Part shown: positions 34,609 through 44,581 of the stretch, piece by piece
Layout: every line of letters begins with the position of its first letter
Position numbering within the stretch: the first letter of the stretch is position 1
Source: Cordyceps javanica
Lineage: Eukaryota; Ascomycota; Sordariomycetes; Hypocreales; Cordycipitaceae
NCBI GenBank assembly: GCA_036850795.1
Contig: JAAECO010000002.1
Coordinates: 372,001-436,000, forward strand
Length of the DNA: 64,000 nt
Direction of reading: 5' to 3'
Position numbers and translations under genes: made by a program
The notes under the pieces: model-generated
Seen by the model: the letters and a program-made list of their open reading frames with translations, nothing else
What the model was told of the DNA's origin: nothing
The model's database searches: none

Positions 34609-35400
34609 TCACACCCTCTTCTTCTGAAATTTACCGCGCGCCGATATCCTGCCCTCGGCCGGAATCGCCCTCCAGCCCGTCAGCAGGTAGCCCTCGGCGC
34701 CGCCCTTGGCCATCATGAGCGGGTGGGTGCGGCCGGGCAGGACCTGCCAGCGCTTGGCCCTGCTGGTCTGGACCGAGACGCCGACGAGGAGGGTCGGGTT
34801 GATGGGGAACTCGGGGGAGCCCTGCCAGGCCTCGAGGTCGGCCGGGGAGCGGCCCTCGGCCTCGGCGGGCGGGCTCGCGACCCAGGCGGCGCGGCGGCCG
34901 ATGCTGAAGCAGTCGGCCAGGCGCGTCAGGGCCTCGACCGTGGGCGAGTAGACGGCGACGGGGCTGCCGCCGGCGAGCAAGGGGAGCGCGCCGCGCAGCA
35001 CCGACACGGGCTCCATGGTGCTGGCGACGGCGAGCCCCGTGAAGCCGCCCGCGCGCGTCCCGTCGACGACCTGCCGCGCGCGCGCCCACCGCCGCCGCTT
35101 GCGGTGGTAGTTGCCCCGCCGGTTCGTCTTCCACGACAGCAGCTCCGCCAGCGGCACCTCGGCCGGCCGCTCCGCGTACGTCGGGTCCTCCTCGGGCGAC
35201 AGCACCTGCAGCCAGCTGACGGGCAGCAGGTTGGTCGACAGCGGGTGGTACGGCGCCTGCGGGTTCGGGTCGCTGGCGTCAAAGTCAAAGTAGCGCAGCA
35301 GCGACAGGTTCGGCTGCGAGTTGGCGTGGATCAGCGTGATGGAGTTGGTCGGCGCGTAGTGCGGCGCGAGGTCGTCCTTGTGCAGCCGCTTGCGTGATGG

Positions 35401-35433
<33 letters not shown>

Positions 35434-36489
35434 GTCTTCGGTGCCGTTGGCATCCTCGGCGGCGCCGCCGGCCTCTGGGTCCTCCTCCTGGTTGCCCTTG
35501 GCATCCTCCCGAGCAGCGGCCGCCTCAGAATCTTCGTCGCGGTAGAGAATTCCCATCCTCTCAGCCATGGCAGCAACCAGCAGGCCGCCAGTGTCATCGA
35601 CCGCCAGCCACCTGCCTCCATGCGGCGTCGTCACGCCCTCGACGGGGTGCCCGCCAAAGTGCACGTCGGCCCAGCACCCTACGAGGGCCAGCGATTCCTG
35701 TCGCATCTCCAGAATCTTGCTCGCGTCCTTGTCCTCGAGCATCCACTGCGCCATCATCGGCACGTCCAGCGGCAGGACCGTGAAGCGGCGCACGTACTTC
35801 TTCTCCTTGAGCAGCTTGTACTTGGCCAGCGAGTACGCCGTCTTCTGGTCAATGGCCGTGTGCCGCAGCAGCAGCTTGGCCACGATCTCGCGGCCCGCGC
35901 CCGCGCCCTTGCGCTTGAGCTCCTCAATCTCCTCGGTCGTGAGCGTCTGCCGCGCCCGCTCGTCAAACGTCTTGCGCGTGACGACGCCGCCTCTGCCGCC
36001 GCCGCCACCGTTGCCGCTGCCGTCCTCGGCGACCTCGTCGTCGGCGAGGGCAAGCTCCTCGTCCACGGCAGCCGCAATCATGGCCTCGTTGACATCGTCG
36101 CTGTCCTGGTTCGAGGGCTCTGCATCGGCATCGGGCGTCGCATTCGCCGCCTCGTCTTCGGCCGTCGTGTCGATGAGGGCGTCGGCGTTGAGCTCCGTGC
36201 CGGGCACTATGCGCAGCCGCGAAAAGGTCTCGCCGTCGCGCTTGTCTTGGACTTCGTAGGTCAGGTGGTACGGGCGATCGAGGATCAGGTTGCTCGGGAA
36301 CGAGCCGTACTTGCCCAAGCTCACGGTTCTGCCAAACAGCGGGTTGGTTAGCGACCAAGAGCTCACAGGACAGGCCGGGTGGGAGAGGGCGGCGTCTTAC
36401 GTATTGGGTGTTATTTGTAGTATTTTGACATTTCCATTAGGAAGCTTCAACGCTACCCAGGCATTGGGCTGCACCGTATTTCGTGGCAT
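34609..36489 (-). CDS. TRM6: tRNA (adenine-58-N1)-methyltransferase non-catalytic subunit TRM6
   Basis: Two exons with an intron at 36329-36400 encode 602 residues. The short first exon reads MPRNTVQPNAWVALKLPNGN and joins to ITPNTTVSLGKYGSFPSN, then LILDRPYHLTYEV, the conserved Gcd10/Trm6 opening. Later blocks (LTTEEIEELKRKGAGAGREIVAKL, DQKTAYSLAKYKLLKEKKYVRRF, FPINPTLLV) fit the family. Trm6 binds tRNA and partners the catalytic Trm61 to make m1A58, needed for initiator tRNA stability in the nucleus. The middle contains a low-complexity acidic region and a run of about ten Thr encoded by (ACG)n. I start at 36489; an earlier in-frame ATG lies at 36579 but the conserved segment begins here. 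Confidence 0.93.
35404..35433. repeat. (CGT)n trinucleotide repeat inside TRM6
   Basis: About ten tandem CGT units on the plus strand, read as a poly-Thr run in the minus-strand TRM6 frame. Being a triplet repeat, length changes keep the frame. Confidence 0.85.
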
Positions 36490-36767
36490 GACGTTTCTGG
36501 TGTCGCGCCCTGTGTGCTGTCGCCAAAGAAAAGTGTTGCAAAAAAAAAGTTTCCCATCTTGACTTTTTTGGCGCCCCACCCTAGCTCAGAACTTGTAAGT
36601 CAACAAGGCGACTGAGTGTTGCGGATTGAATATTAATGTATTTGAATGTCGCGAAAAAAATGTGCAAGACATAATTTGTCAGTTGCGTTTAAATCAATGC
36701 ACTACGCTTCATTCAATGTGTTGGGTATATGTACAATGCTCTACAATGCTTGTCTTTTGACAAATGC

Positions 36768-38750
36768 TCAATGAATTGTAAACGTCTCCTCCACGGCGCC
36801 CTTCATAGCCAGCGCCTCGCCATTCATCATGCCATGCACGTAGCACTCTCCAACGAGTATCCAGCCATCTTCGCTTCGCTGTCCCCTCCGTCGCAGCACA
36901 AAAGGGGCTGTGCCGCCATACAAAACGACCACGACGTCGCCTGGCTCCATGCTATCCGGACCGAGGACGTAATGGCCCTGCGCCGAGAGGCCCAGACGTC
37001 GGTGCCTCGAAGTCAGAGACGCCTCGTGCGACCATTTGAATGCGTCGCCGCCTCCATCACGACCAAGCTCTCGGATCTCCTCCGATACCATGGGATCCGA
37101 GCGCCGCGCTGTTCGGCCCAGGTAGGCTGCAGCGTTTGCCAGGTGCTCCGAGGCAGAAACCGTAGAATAGTCACGGGTGCGATTCATGCCAACGCCAGCA
37201 TTCGTCAGGCACTGTGCTAGAGCTAGAAATGGTGGCTCGCCCGTCGGGTAGTAGCTACCGTTCGGCGACGAGGCAGAGAGATGGACGGGAGCCTTTTGGC
37301 GGCAGATCCTCTGCCAGAGGGCCACCATGGGATGCGTGGCATCCTCGCGCTGTCGCCGGACATGGAAACTGTCACCGCGTATTACCCAAGACACCAGCTT
37401 TATGGTGTCGATATGTTTCCCTTTGATCTGGAGCGTCATCGTGCTCCTGTCGATTGTGAGCTGCGGCTTCGTGCTGCCCGCCGCCCGATGGGGAGTGTCG
37501 GGCGAGCCAAATAGATGATGCGCCCTCTGTCGCCAGTCCGGGACCCACGAGGGTAATTCGTTTAGCTTGAAAGATGATGCACAAGGCACAGCCCCGTCCG
37601 CATTGGTGAGGATGGAGTTTTGCCTGCTCCGGGACACCTCCCCCCCGTAGTGCGTCGCCGTGAGCATAATCAGCGACTCGGCGCCTTCCAGCCCGCGGAT
37701 GGCGACGTCGCAGTACACGTCCTCGACCGAGCGGCTGTAGTCGGCCACCAGCCCTCGCAGAGCCGGCGTCGTGCTCGTCTTGCGCAGAGAAAAGTGGCCG
37801 AGAAAGGCAAAGACGCGGTCTCGCGGATCCTCGGCCAGCATGTGTCTCGCGCGATGGAGCTCGTACACGAAATTGCCCCGCCGGTGCAGCTGGTTGACGA
37901 CGACCTCCTCGGGCTCCTCGAAGCGGCGGTGCAGGTACCGGATGTTGGGCGTCATGACGGCGAAGCGCGAGCGGAGGTGGTGGTAGCGCTCATTCAGCAC
38001 CGCGACGACGCCGGACAGCACGTCCCAGCTGATTTCGGCCTCGCCCCAGAACAGCGTGGCGGGCGTTCTGGTGCCGATCTCTTGCACGATCCATATGCGG
38101 TTGAACTGTTATTCACGGTCAGCGTGCGGACATTACACAGCATGACCGCAACCTACCCAGGGGAGCATGGCAAGCTTTGCAAACGGCTTCCACGGTGCGA
38201 CGTCTTGCAGATGCAAGTTGTTGGAATGCGCTTCGCGGAAATTTTCATGGGCTTGCTCGTCAGAGAAGACTTGTTGCAAATACTGCACCATCTTGACCGC
38301 ATCTTTTGCCTTTCCGTCTTCGTCACGGCCTAGCCAGACGAGCACCCGCTTTGCACTTCTGTACACGCTGTTCATCAAGTTGACCTGCTGGCTGCGCTCC
38401 TCGACGTCGTCCTGGTTGATGCAGACCTGGTCGGCCCAGAGTCTGCGCGGGCGGTCCTTGAGCCGCAGGCGCTGCAGCGCGTCGCATATGCTCTCCGTGA
38501 TGCGGAGCACCCTGCCATCCCCGAAATGCAGCTCCTGCAGGCGCGTGCGGCTGCCCCATACGTACGAGACGGCTTCGAAATCCACCTCGGGCGCCGGACC
38601 GGCGAGCGACTCGGTGCTCAGGTCGCCGCGGAGCGGCTCTTCCCCGCAGCGTGCCGGATGCAGCGTCAGCACGCGGATGGTCTGCGCGTCGCCGAAGGGC
38701 TCATATTCGTACAAGCGCCGGGGACTTGCCTCGGCGGCCGCGCTTGTCAT
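36768..38750 (-). CDS. HET-domain (heterokaryon incompatibility) protein
   Basis: Two exons with an intron at 38106-38156 (GTAGGT...AACAG) give 643 residues. The HET domain covers residues about 55-205: FEAVSYVWGS, then RLWADQVCINQDDVEERSQQVNLM, RVLVWLGRDEDG, and, across the intron, MLPWFNRIWIVQEIG. The long C-terminal part contains DPRDRVFAFLGH, LVADYSRSVEDVYCDVA and LPSWVPDWR, all usual in fungal HET proteins, and ends with a GDVVVVLYGGTAPFVLRR...LVGECYVHGMMNGEA block. HET proteins trigger cell death after fusion of incompatible strains, or serve in innate defence. I start at the Met before SAAAEASPRRLYEYEPF; the open frame extends upstream to 38999 with other ATGs (38885), so the N-terminus is uncertain. 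Confidence 0.92.
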
Positions 38751-39441
38751 GAGAGGCACGCTCTTGCGCGACTCTCGGGGGCGCCGCAACAGATATGTAC
38801 AGAGACTGAAACGTCTCGTGCCCCTGACTCCGGGCAGAAGAGCGCATTTGAAGAAAAAGACGGCCCGGGAAGCCGCCGAAATCATGATTTGCCTATTAGT
38901 GGGACGTGGAGACGAGGCCGGCGTTATTAGTTGTCGCGCTACTTTGGGCAAGCGTTGCCATATTCGGCATGAGTCAGAACGATCATTTCCGTCTGTCATT
39001 ATATCACGTCTAAACAGTATTCCGAAATTTTGTGAAAATTCTCAGTCCCGTTGAAAGGTTGACTGTTGGCTGGCAGTTGAGTCATGTGCTTTCGTGGTAG
39101 ACTCCGTTACAGGGTCCCCGCACTTTTAACCGCCGACAATACTCGACTAACACGAAGATGGATTCCTCCAGGCCTTCTCTTCAACCACATGGACTGACGT
39201 TTCATAGACTTGCGATAACCAAGACATTCCGAATTGTTGTACGAAGAGAAGAATCACTCGGCACAGTAGCACTATTACTTGGAGAGACGCACATAACAAT
39301 TCACTACCGTAGAATAACAATCTCCCGAGTAGTCATTCGAATCGATCCAGGCGTAGCGTAGGCAGAAGACTCTTTAGCCAGGACAAGCAACCGCCAGGCG
39401 AGTCTTCAAGCGCTGCGCTATATCAGCCTATTACTGAGCGT
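38751..39441. other. Intergenic 0.7 kb
   Basis: No gene seen beyond the possible upstream extension of the HET frame (to 38999). The rest is the 3' flank of the VOC gene. Confidence 0.45.
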
Positions 39442-40647
39442 CTACTTCAAAAACACTGCAGGTAGCTCAGGGCCCCAAACCGCCAAGCCTTCGTTTGTGG
39501 CTGGAAGGTGGCTAATGGGTGTGTCGTGGTTGACGAGATCTCCGTCCGCATAATGCTCAACCATGTTTCCGGTAGTATCCCACCAGTAATCAAAGATTTG
39601 GCTTCCCAATATGTGACGTCCCACACCCCATACACTCTTGTAGCCTTTGCTCGCGAGCCATTGGTGACCGAGCTGCTGGGTATCAAAGTCGTGAACTTCG
39701 AAGGAACAATGGTGAACATGCGTCGTCTCCCCCCTGCTCAGAAAAAAAGTATGGTGGTCGACATGATCTTCCCCGCGATCGACATGAACGAATATCGTCA
39801 CGTAGCTAGCTTTGCTATCGCCTGCTTCCACGTACAGTAAATCAGTAGGCACAAGGTTGATGTTGCGTGTATACCAATCCATTTGTGACTCGAAATCTTT
39901 GACGACGAGACCGTAGTGGCCCAGCTACATACGAAAGACCGTCAGCAAGCACAGCTCAGGTGCATGTTGCTGGTTCGACAAGACAAGGATACCTTGTGCA
40001 CCGCAGCCGGACCAGGCTCGAAGCGCTGAAACTGACGCTTTCTTGGCTTATCTGCTGTGTAGTTGACGACGAGTTTTTGTGGCAGGTCTCCAGCCTGCAA
40101 GGCAATCTGGCCATGGATAAAATTGATCGGCATGCCTTCGGCATCCCAGGCCGTGACTAGTGATCCACCTCCAGGTGCGTCATGCAGTACCTCAATCGTC
40201 GAGGAGTTGGGTAGCTGACTTGCCTTGACCAAGTCACCGTAGGACTCGACTTGAAACGTGCCACCGAGAAATTTCTTTTCTCCTTTTTGTGCAAAGTAAA
40301 CATATTGGTCGTTTCCATACCCTTTTAGCCACAGCTTGTCACTGGTTTGTTTCACAACAGACATTCCAAAATCTTGCAGAAACCCTGCAATGGTATTCAA
40401 GTCGGGATGCTGATATCGCATGTGCACCAGCTTGACAACTCGAACCTGGGCCGACGGATCGATACCTCGCGCATCCCTCCAAGACTGAAGTGATTGCGAG
40501 CTGAATCCATTTGCTTCAGTATCTTGCACAGAAGCACCGGAGTTGAAGGTGTTCTTGGCAAACGTCAGCCTTCTACTTTGTAACGGAAATGAAAGTACAG
40601 GTCATTGCAGAGGACAGGATACACACTGTTGTAGTGGTATTCTCCAT
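39442..40647 (-). CDS. Two-domain VOC (glyoxalase/extradiol dioxygenase-like) protein
   Basis: The main exons are joined across an intron at 39925-39992, giving AAVHKLGHYGLVVKDFESQMDWYT. The N-terminal VOC module starts at VVKLVHMRYQHPDLNTIAGFLQDFGM; the C-terminal module carries HVDHHTFFLSRG, THVHHCSFEVHDFD and GVGRHILGSQIFDYWWD. Metal ligands of extradiol-type enzymes are plausible at His (GHYGL), His (VHHCSFEV) and Glu (MVEHYAD). The 5' end is uncertain: no ATG precedes the conserved part within its exon. I propose a 23-nt first exon from an ATG at 40647 with a 52-bp intron (40573-40624, weak GTGTAT donor), for 361 residues in total. Relatives cleave catechols or act as dioxygenase-like lyases; an amidohydrolase/decarboxylase-type gene lies downstream at 44.6 kb. 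Confidence 0.78.
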
Positions 40648-40730
40648 CGCAATAGTAATGTGGATCACAGAGAGAGCGAAGGCATCACCAGGTCACGGCA
40701 CGAACAGAAGCGTCGATGAAGGAACCTTGA

Positions 40731-40774
40731 TTGTGATGATGATGCAGGAAGGAAGAAGCTATATAGAGGGTGGC
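40731..40774. repeat. Promoter-proximal direct repeat, copy A
   Basis: TGTGATGATGATGCAGGAA followed by GAAGAAGCTATATAGAGGGTGG-like sequence recurs with few differences at 43890-43937, just upstream of the second 5S gene. Same orientation. Dispersed segmental copy; origin unknown. Confidence 0.6.
40759..40766 (-). promoter_or_regulatory. TATA-like element of the VOC gene
   Basis: CTATATAG lies about 112 bp before the proposed ATG at 40647. A related, less TATA-like copy of the surrounding 45 bp occurs at 43890-43937. Confidence 0.4.
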
Positions 40775-41629
40775 GGCGTCAGTGACCTTGTATGGGTGGT
40801 GCTGAATCAGCTGGCGGGCTGTGCCTGCCAACAAAAAATAGCCAGAAGACTTTCAGTGAGCGAGTTATTCCCGAGATATTGGAAGATGAAGGAAAGAGGA
40901 CCAAGCTCCACACGCAAATACTCAAATCGAGATGAAAAGGGTTGCTGTTGAAATGAAGTGTTCAAGCTTTGGATATTGGCATTTTTCGTCGTCTACCCTC
41001 ATTATCGAGACCATGAGCGAATTTCTGTCCTGACTTCCGCTGTTGAAAAGCCAAGCCGGCCGCGCTTTCTTGAGGCGCCGATTAAGCTGCTGCCTGCATA
41101 ATAACAACCCCTTGGCAGAGCGCTACATCTAGTAAAGATGATCTCTTGATTATGATTATGAGGGAGTAAATATTGAGGAATTCATAGGTTTCCATTTAAC
41201 TCCTGTAGAAGCCATTTGGTGCACGCGCTCGCAGCTTATAGCTGATGAGCGCATGAGGCATACGCCGCGACACAGCCTTGATGAAATCTGAGCACTGAGA
41301 TGCTGTTATTTTTCGACCAGAGTATACAAGGACTTTTCTATATAGTATACAGCAGTAGTTTGACGATTATATGCCGCCTTCTTCAAAGCGAATACCGGGT
41401 AGGTAGTAAGTCACGAATACGAAAATAGTTCTCTCATCAAGACATTATCACTACTATAATTTCCAAATCATTAGTAAATTCTCAAGATCATGGATCCTAG
41501 ATCTTAGCCCCGACACCAACAAATTGCAGATAGCACGAAGAGACGTACAATGTTTAAAAAAACCTACTTGTGACGAACTAGCAGTCGAAAATGCAGAGTA
41601 AAGAAGGTAAAATCGACGACTTAGTACAC

Positions 41630-41675
41630 ATGTACGACCATGGCCGGATGAAAAATCTGGATTCCGTCAAGATCT
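41630..41675 (+). pseudogene. Truncated 5S rRNA pseudogene
   Basis: The first about 45 nt match the two full 5S genes (ATGTACGACCATGGCCGGATGAAAAATCTGGATTCCGTC versus their equivalents, with 4 substitutions), then similarity stops. The 3' two thirds, the internal control region, the upstream TATAAAGCAAAAAT block and a T-run are all missing. Mostly transition-type changes fit a decayed copy. Confidence 0.8.
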
Positions 41676-42701
41676 TTCACCCAGTCTAAGGCCGTTCGAA
41701 TTTGGGCAACCATTGCTGGCTTTTCGGTGTAAGCAGTGTGCCTCTGTTTTTAGTGACATTTCGACCGACTGACCCATCGCTTGGCCACCGTTTGGCTTTG
41801 CTGAAATTCTGTCGCTGCCAAAATAATAAACAGAGACAAAACGGGTAACCTCCATCGTTAATTTTACTGGTGAGAAGCCGACGTCGCTAGGTGTCCATCA
41901 CCACCCTCAACTCCTCTAGTTCCACACCAGGCTGGCCGAGGATTCAAGCACACCGAAGAAGCTGCTTCCGTTTAGCAGAGTCGTGAATTACCTTCACCAG
42001 GAGCAACATGGTCGGCTGGATGTTAGCCCGAACGTGTTGAATCTCGTACCCGTGCTGTAGGAGGCGGCGAGAAAGCGGGGGATGGACACCACCTAGGCCT
42101 GCCCAGCGGTTCGCATTCCGTGTCGCGATCTACTGCAGGAGCAGTTCGGCCGGCAGTTCTGCCTACCTCCTTTTACCGCGTGGTTTTGGGCGCCGTCTTC
42201 CACGAGGGCTGAATACTTTTGAACTGATTGATGATTGCTATTCCGGCCATCTAGCCTCTAAATAAATCACTAATACAACCTTTTGGGAGCACCACAAGAG
42301 CTTCCCGTGATGAGAACGAGAGATGGATAATGTGGCTCATGCATCAGATACGACGCCATCTAACCTTAAACTAGATTAGTCTAACCTTAAACTAGACTAC
42401 TTCTCGTGCTTTCCTCCAGAGATGCCTGACGCATTCATGTCGTGCTCGCTACCTACGCCTTGTCCCCAGGTCCAAACCCAGATATGACAGGATGTGATAT
42501 AAAACCGTGTCGCCATATATCATTTATGCATCTGCAGGCAAAATGGCTACGCAATCGCAAATTAGACGGCATACACTAAATTTCGTTTACAAAGCTCATT
42601 GCGCAGGGTAGTGGATGCACTCCTTACATTTGACTTGTTTTCTCACTATCTGGGTAACCTAGGCACGACACCTGCATCTTGTGCGCGCAACCATCAGTAT
42701 A
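41676..42701. other. Intergenic 1.0 kb
   Basis: No gene recognised on either strand. It holds a short tandem repeat at 42361-42402 (listed separately) and A/T-rich sequence. Confidence 0.45.
42361..42402. repeat. 21-bp tandem repeat, two copies
   Basis: TAACCTTAAACTAGA occurs twice with a 21-bp period. Non-coding. Confidence 0.7.
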
Positions 42702-43016
42702 TCAGTTCTGTGTCCAGGTCCCGTGTCCGGACACGTTTGAGGCTGGGCTGAGGGGCAAATCGAGAGGTCCCTCGATCCTTGGACCGTTGTTGACAGTGAG
42801 CGTGATCTCTTCCGTGCCAACCTTTCCACTGAAAGGCCTCTGAGTGGTGAGCTGTCCCACATTGTCGTACGTCAATATCGCCCCGTTGCATGAAAATTCC
42901 TGGACTGCTGGGTTGAAGTTGCCACTGAAATGATATTGAACATCCTCGATGATAAATGTAGAGGTGAACTTGTTGCTACCGGCGATTCCTCTGACAAATC
43001 CTCTCGCGGTAGGCAT
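42702..43016 (-). CDS. Small beta-rich protein of unknown function
   Basis: 104 residues, from an ATG placed exactly at a splice acceptor (TTATGCAG|ATG). A 62-bp intron (43017-43078, GTGAGC...TGCAG) is predicted in the 5' UTR, and an ATATATATA element lies about 130-140 bp before the donor. The protein alternates hydrophobic and polar residues as in a beta-sandwich (KFTSTFIIEDVQYHFSG, EEITLTVNNGPRIEGPLD) with a GHGTWTQN end. There is no signal peptide and no motif I can name. Coherent composition and the clean promoter/intron structure support a real gene. Confidence 0.6.
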   Translation of the reverse strand: MPTARGFVRGIAGSNKFTSTFIIEDVQYHFSGNFNPAVQEFSCNGAILTYDNVGQLTTQRPFSGKVGTEEITLTVNNGPRIEGPLDLPLSPASNVSGHGTWTQN

Positions 43017-43207
43017 CTGCATAACCAAGTGATTAGTCGCGGGCAATAGTCCTTAAACTAGTTGATGAAATTGCTCACCTTGATTGTCCTTTGTATGCGT
43101 TCGAGTAAATTCAAGTAGCTTTTAGGGTTGTATGTGGAAAGGCTTTTTCAAAATGAGCCAGTTGGAATGCTTTGTCAAAGAGGTAAAGGTAAGAGTCGGA
43201 CCTTGGC

Positions 43208-43216
43208 ATATATATA
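43208..43216 (-). promoter_or_regulatory. TATA box of the small beta-rich protein gene
   Basis: ATATATATA, placed upstream of the predicted non-coding first exon. Confidence 0.45.
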
Positions 43217-43409
43217 GATGAAAGCTCGCCACTTATAGACTCATTGTATAGCTTACAGATGATACATTTGAGCCGCGTTGTGGCGTTGGGTTGGATTGAC
43301 ATTTAGAGAATGACAAGTAAAATGCACCGTTGTAAAGACAGACAGTGCTCCTTTCTCGCCGGCTGTGAGGCGTTGCTGCCTGATATTTTGCTGATCGTAA
43401 GTCAATCAT

Positions 43410-43710
43410 GATGAGGAGGTGATGCGCCTTTTCTTTTTACAGGATACAGGGCAATATTGCAACCGAACACAAGACTTCTCCCATGTGTGTTACGATGAGG
43501 AGGTCATGCGCTTTTTCTTTTTACAGGATGCAGGGCGAAGTTTCTGCCCAGCACGAGACTTTTCCTCTGTATGTTACTATGAAGAGGTGATGCGCTTTTT
43601 CTTCTGACAGGATGCAGGGTGAGCTTGCAGCCCAACACAAGACTTTTCCTATGTGTGTTACTGTCAGGAGGTGATATGCCTCTCTCTTACAGGATGCAGG
43701 GTGATATAGC
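43410..43710. repeat. 84-bp minisatellite, about 3.6 copies
   Basis: Units begin at 43410, 43494, 43578 and 43662, spaced exactly 84 bp. Each has a GAGGTGATGCGC-like head, a T-rich TTTTTCTTTTTACAGGATGCAGGG block and a CACAAGACTTTTCC...TGTGTGTTAC tail. The last copy is truncated. Units differ by about 10-20 percent, so the array is old. The period is a multiple of three, so open frames of 60-90 codons run through it on both strands, but each is broken by stops in other units; I read it as non-coding. Confidence 0.9.
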
Positions 43711-43889
43711 TGCGTCGGCTCGCATGGCTTGAAAAATTGTCCAAGACGGTATACCACTGCGGAGGCTACTATAGCCACCCACTCGGGTTTCACCACGCAC
43801 GCATGTCTCGTGCGTTTCCCACCAGTATGTACTATAAATCTGGTAGATTATATCATACTATTAGCATCTCTTTCATATATCTTCCTGCG

Positions 43890-43937
43890 ATGTGATGATG
43901 ATGCAGGAAAGAAGCAGCTATCCAGAGGGTAGTGGCT
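43890..43937. repeat. Promoter-proximal direct repeat, copy B
   Basis: This is the second copy of the 45-bp sequence at 40731-40774. It runs directly into the TATAAAGC block of the 5S gene. Confidence 0.6.
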
Positions 43938-43938
43938 T

Positions 43939-43944
43939 TATAAA
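43939..43944 (+). promoter_or_regulatory. Upstream TATA element of 5S rRNA copy 2
   Basis: TATAAA 28 bp before the 5S start, the same spacing and flanking GCAAAAAT as at copy 1. Confidence 0.7.
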
Positions 43945-43966
43945 GCAAAAATACTCATTAACCAGC

Positions 43967-44085
43967 ATGTACGACCATAGCCGAGTGAAAAATCTGGATC
44001 CCGTCTGATCTCCGATCGATAACCACTTGAGCGCCAGATTAGTAGTTGGGTCGGTGACGACCAGCGAACACCGGGTGTTGTACAT
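43967..44085 (+). rRNA. rrf: 5S rRNA, divergent isotype (copy 2)
   Basis: 119 nt, identical to copy 1 over the whole transcript, while flanks beyond the 30-bp promoter block are unrelated. Pol III T-run begins within two bases of the 3' end (CTTTTTT). Identity between copies 14 kb apart suggests recent dispersal or gene conversion. Confidence 0.93.
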
Positions 44086-44093
44086 TCTTTTTT
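44086..44093 (+). terminator. Pol III T-run terminator
   Basis: TCTTTTTT directly after the 5S copy 2. Confidence 0.7.
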
Positions 44094-44581
44094 GTTAGGG
44101 CTCTCTTTTTTGTTAGTTTTGCCGTCTACAGATCAGTCGTGCCGATCCGTCCTCATGCCGAGGATTGATGGCTATCTCAATGCTCTGAAAACGACAAAAA
44201 GGTGACTTGCTGTAAATGTCGTCAAATTGACGTGATGCCGACAAGAAAATGTGAAGCAAAACTACAGTCCAAGTAGCTGATACTGATGATTGTCAAGACC
44301 AATTGTTCCAGGTTCGCCGACTACCCAGCCAAGGAAGTACTCTACACCGCGTACCAAGTATTGAGAACCACATCACCAATAGTTGCTTCTCCAAGGGGTA
44401 CAAAAGTGCCCAACCTCTTGCTAGGTAGTGCAGAACGACATACGACCTGAGAAACCTCGGGCAGACCATCGTAGACATGGTTCTTCATTGCGATCACTCT
44501 TTATAGATAATTCAATCGGTCTTTTATTGCACGCCATTGTGTTGTCACCTATAGCATTGGAAACCTGGTGTCAGGACAGCC
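44094..44581. other. Intergenic 0.5 kb
   Basis: Nothing recognised; 3' flank of the amidohydrolase gene. Confidence 0.45.

Larger units (their letters stand above)
40648..41629. other. Intergenic, VOC promoter side
   Basis: No gene. It contains the TATA-like element and the 45-bp sequence shared with the second 5S locus; the remainder is A/T-rich. Confidence 0.45.

Noticed and set aside
34525..36351. Long plus-strand frames (290 and 243 codons) across TRM6
   Set aside because: Low-complexity Arg/Ala composition opposite a clearly conserved minus-strand gene.
43410..43710. CRISPR-like spaced repeats
   Set aside because: The whole 84-bp unit is repeated, with no unique spacers, and the genome is eukaryotic.
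43419..43796. Repeat-containing open frames on both strands through the 84-bp array, considered as a repeat protein gene
   Set aside because: Stops occur in some units on each strand and there is no start/splice context; better explained as a non-coding minisatellite.
29603..44092. The repeated 5S-containing segment as a tRNA-derived SINE
   Set aside because: The sequence matches 5S rRNA from end to end with paired terminal helix and T-run; no tRNA A or B box arrangement.
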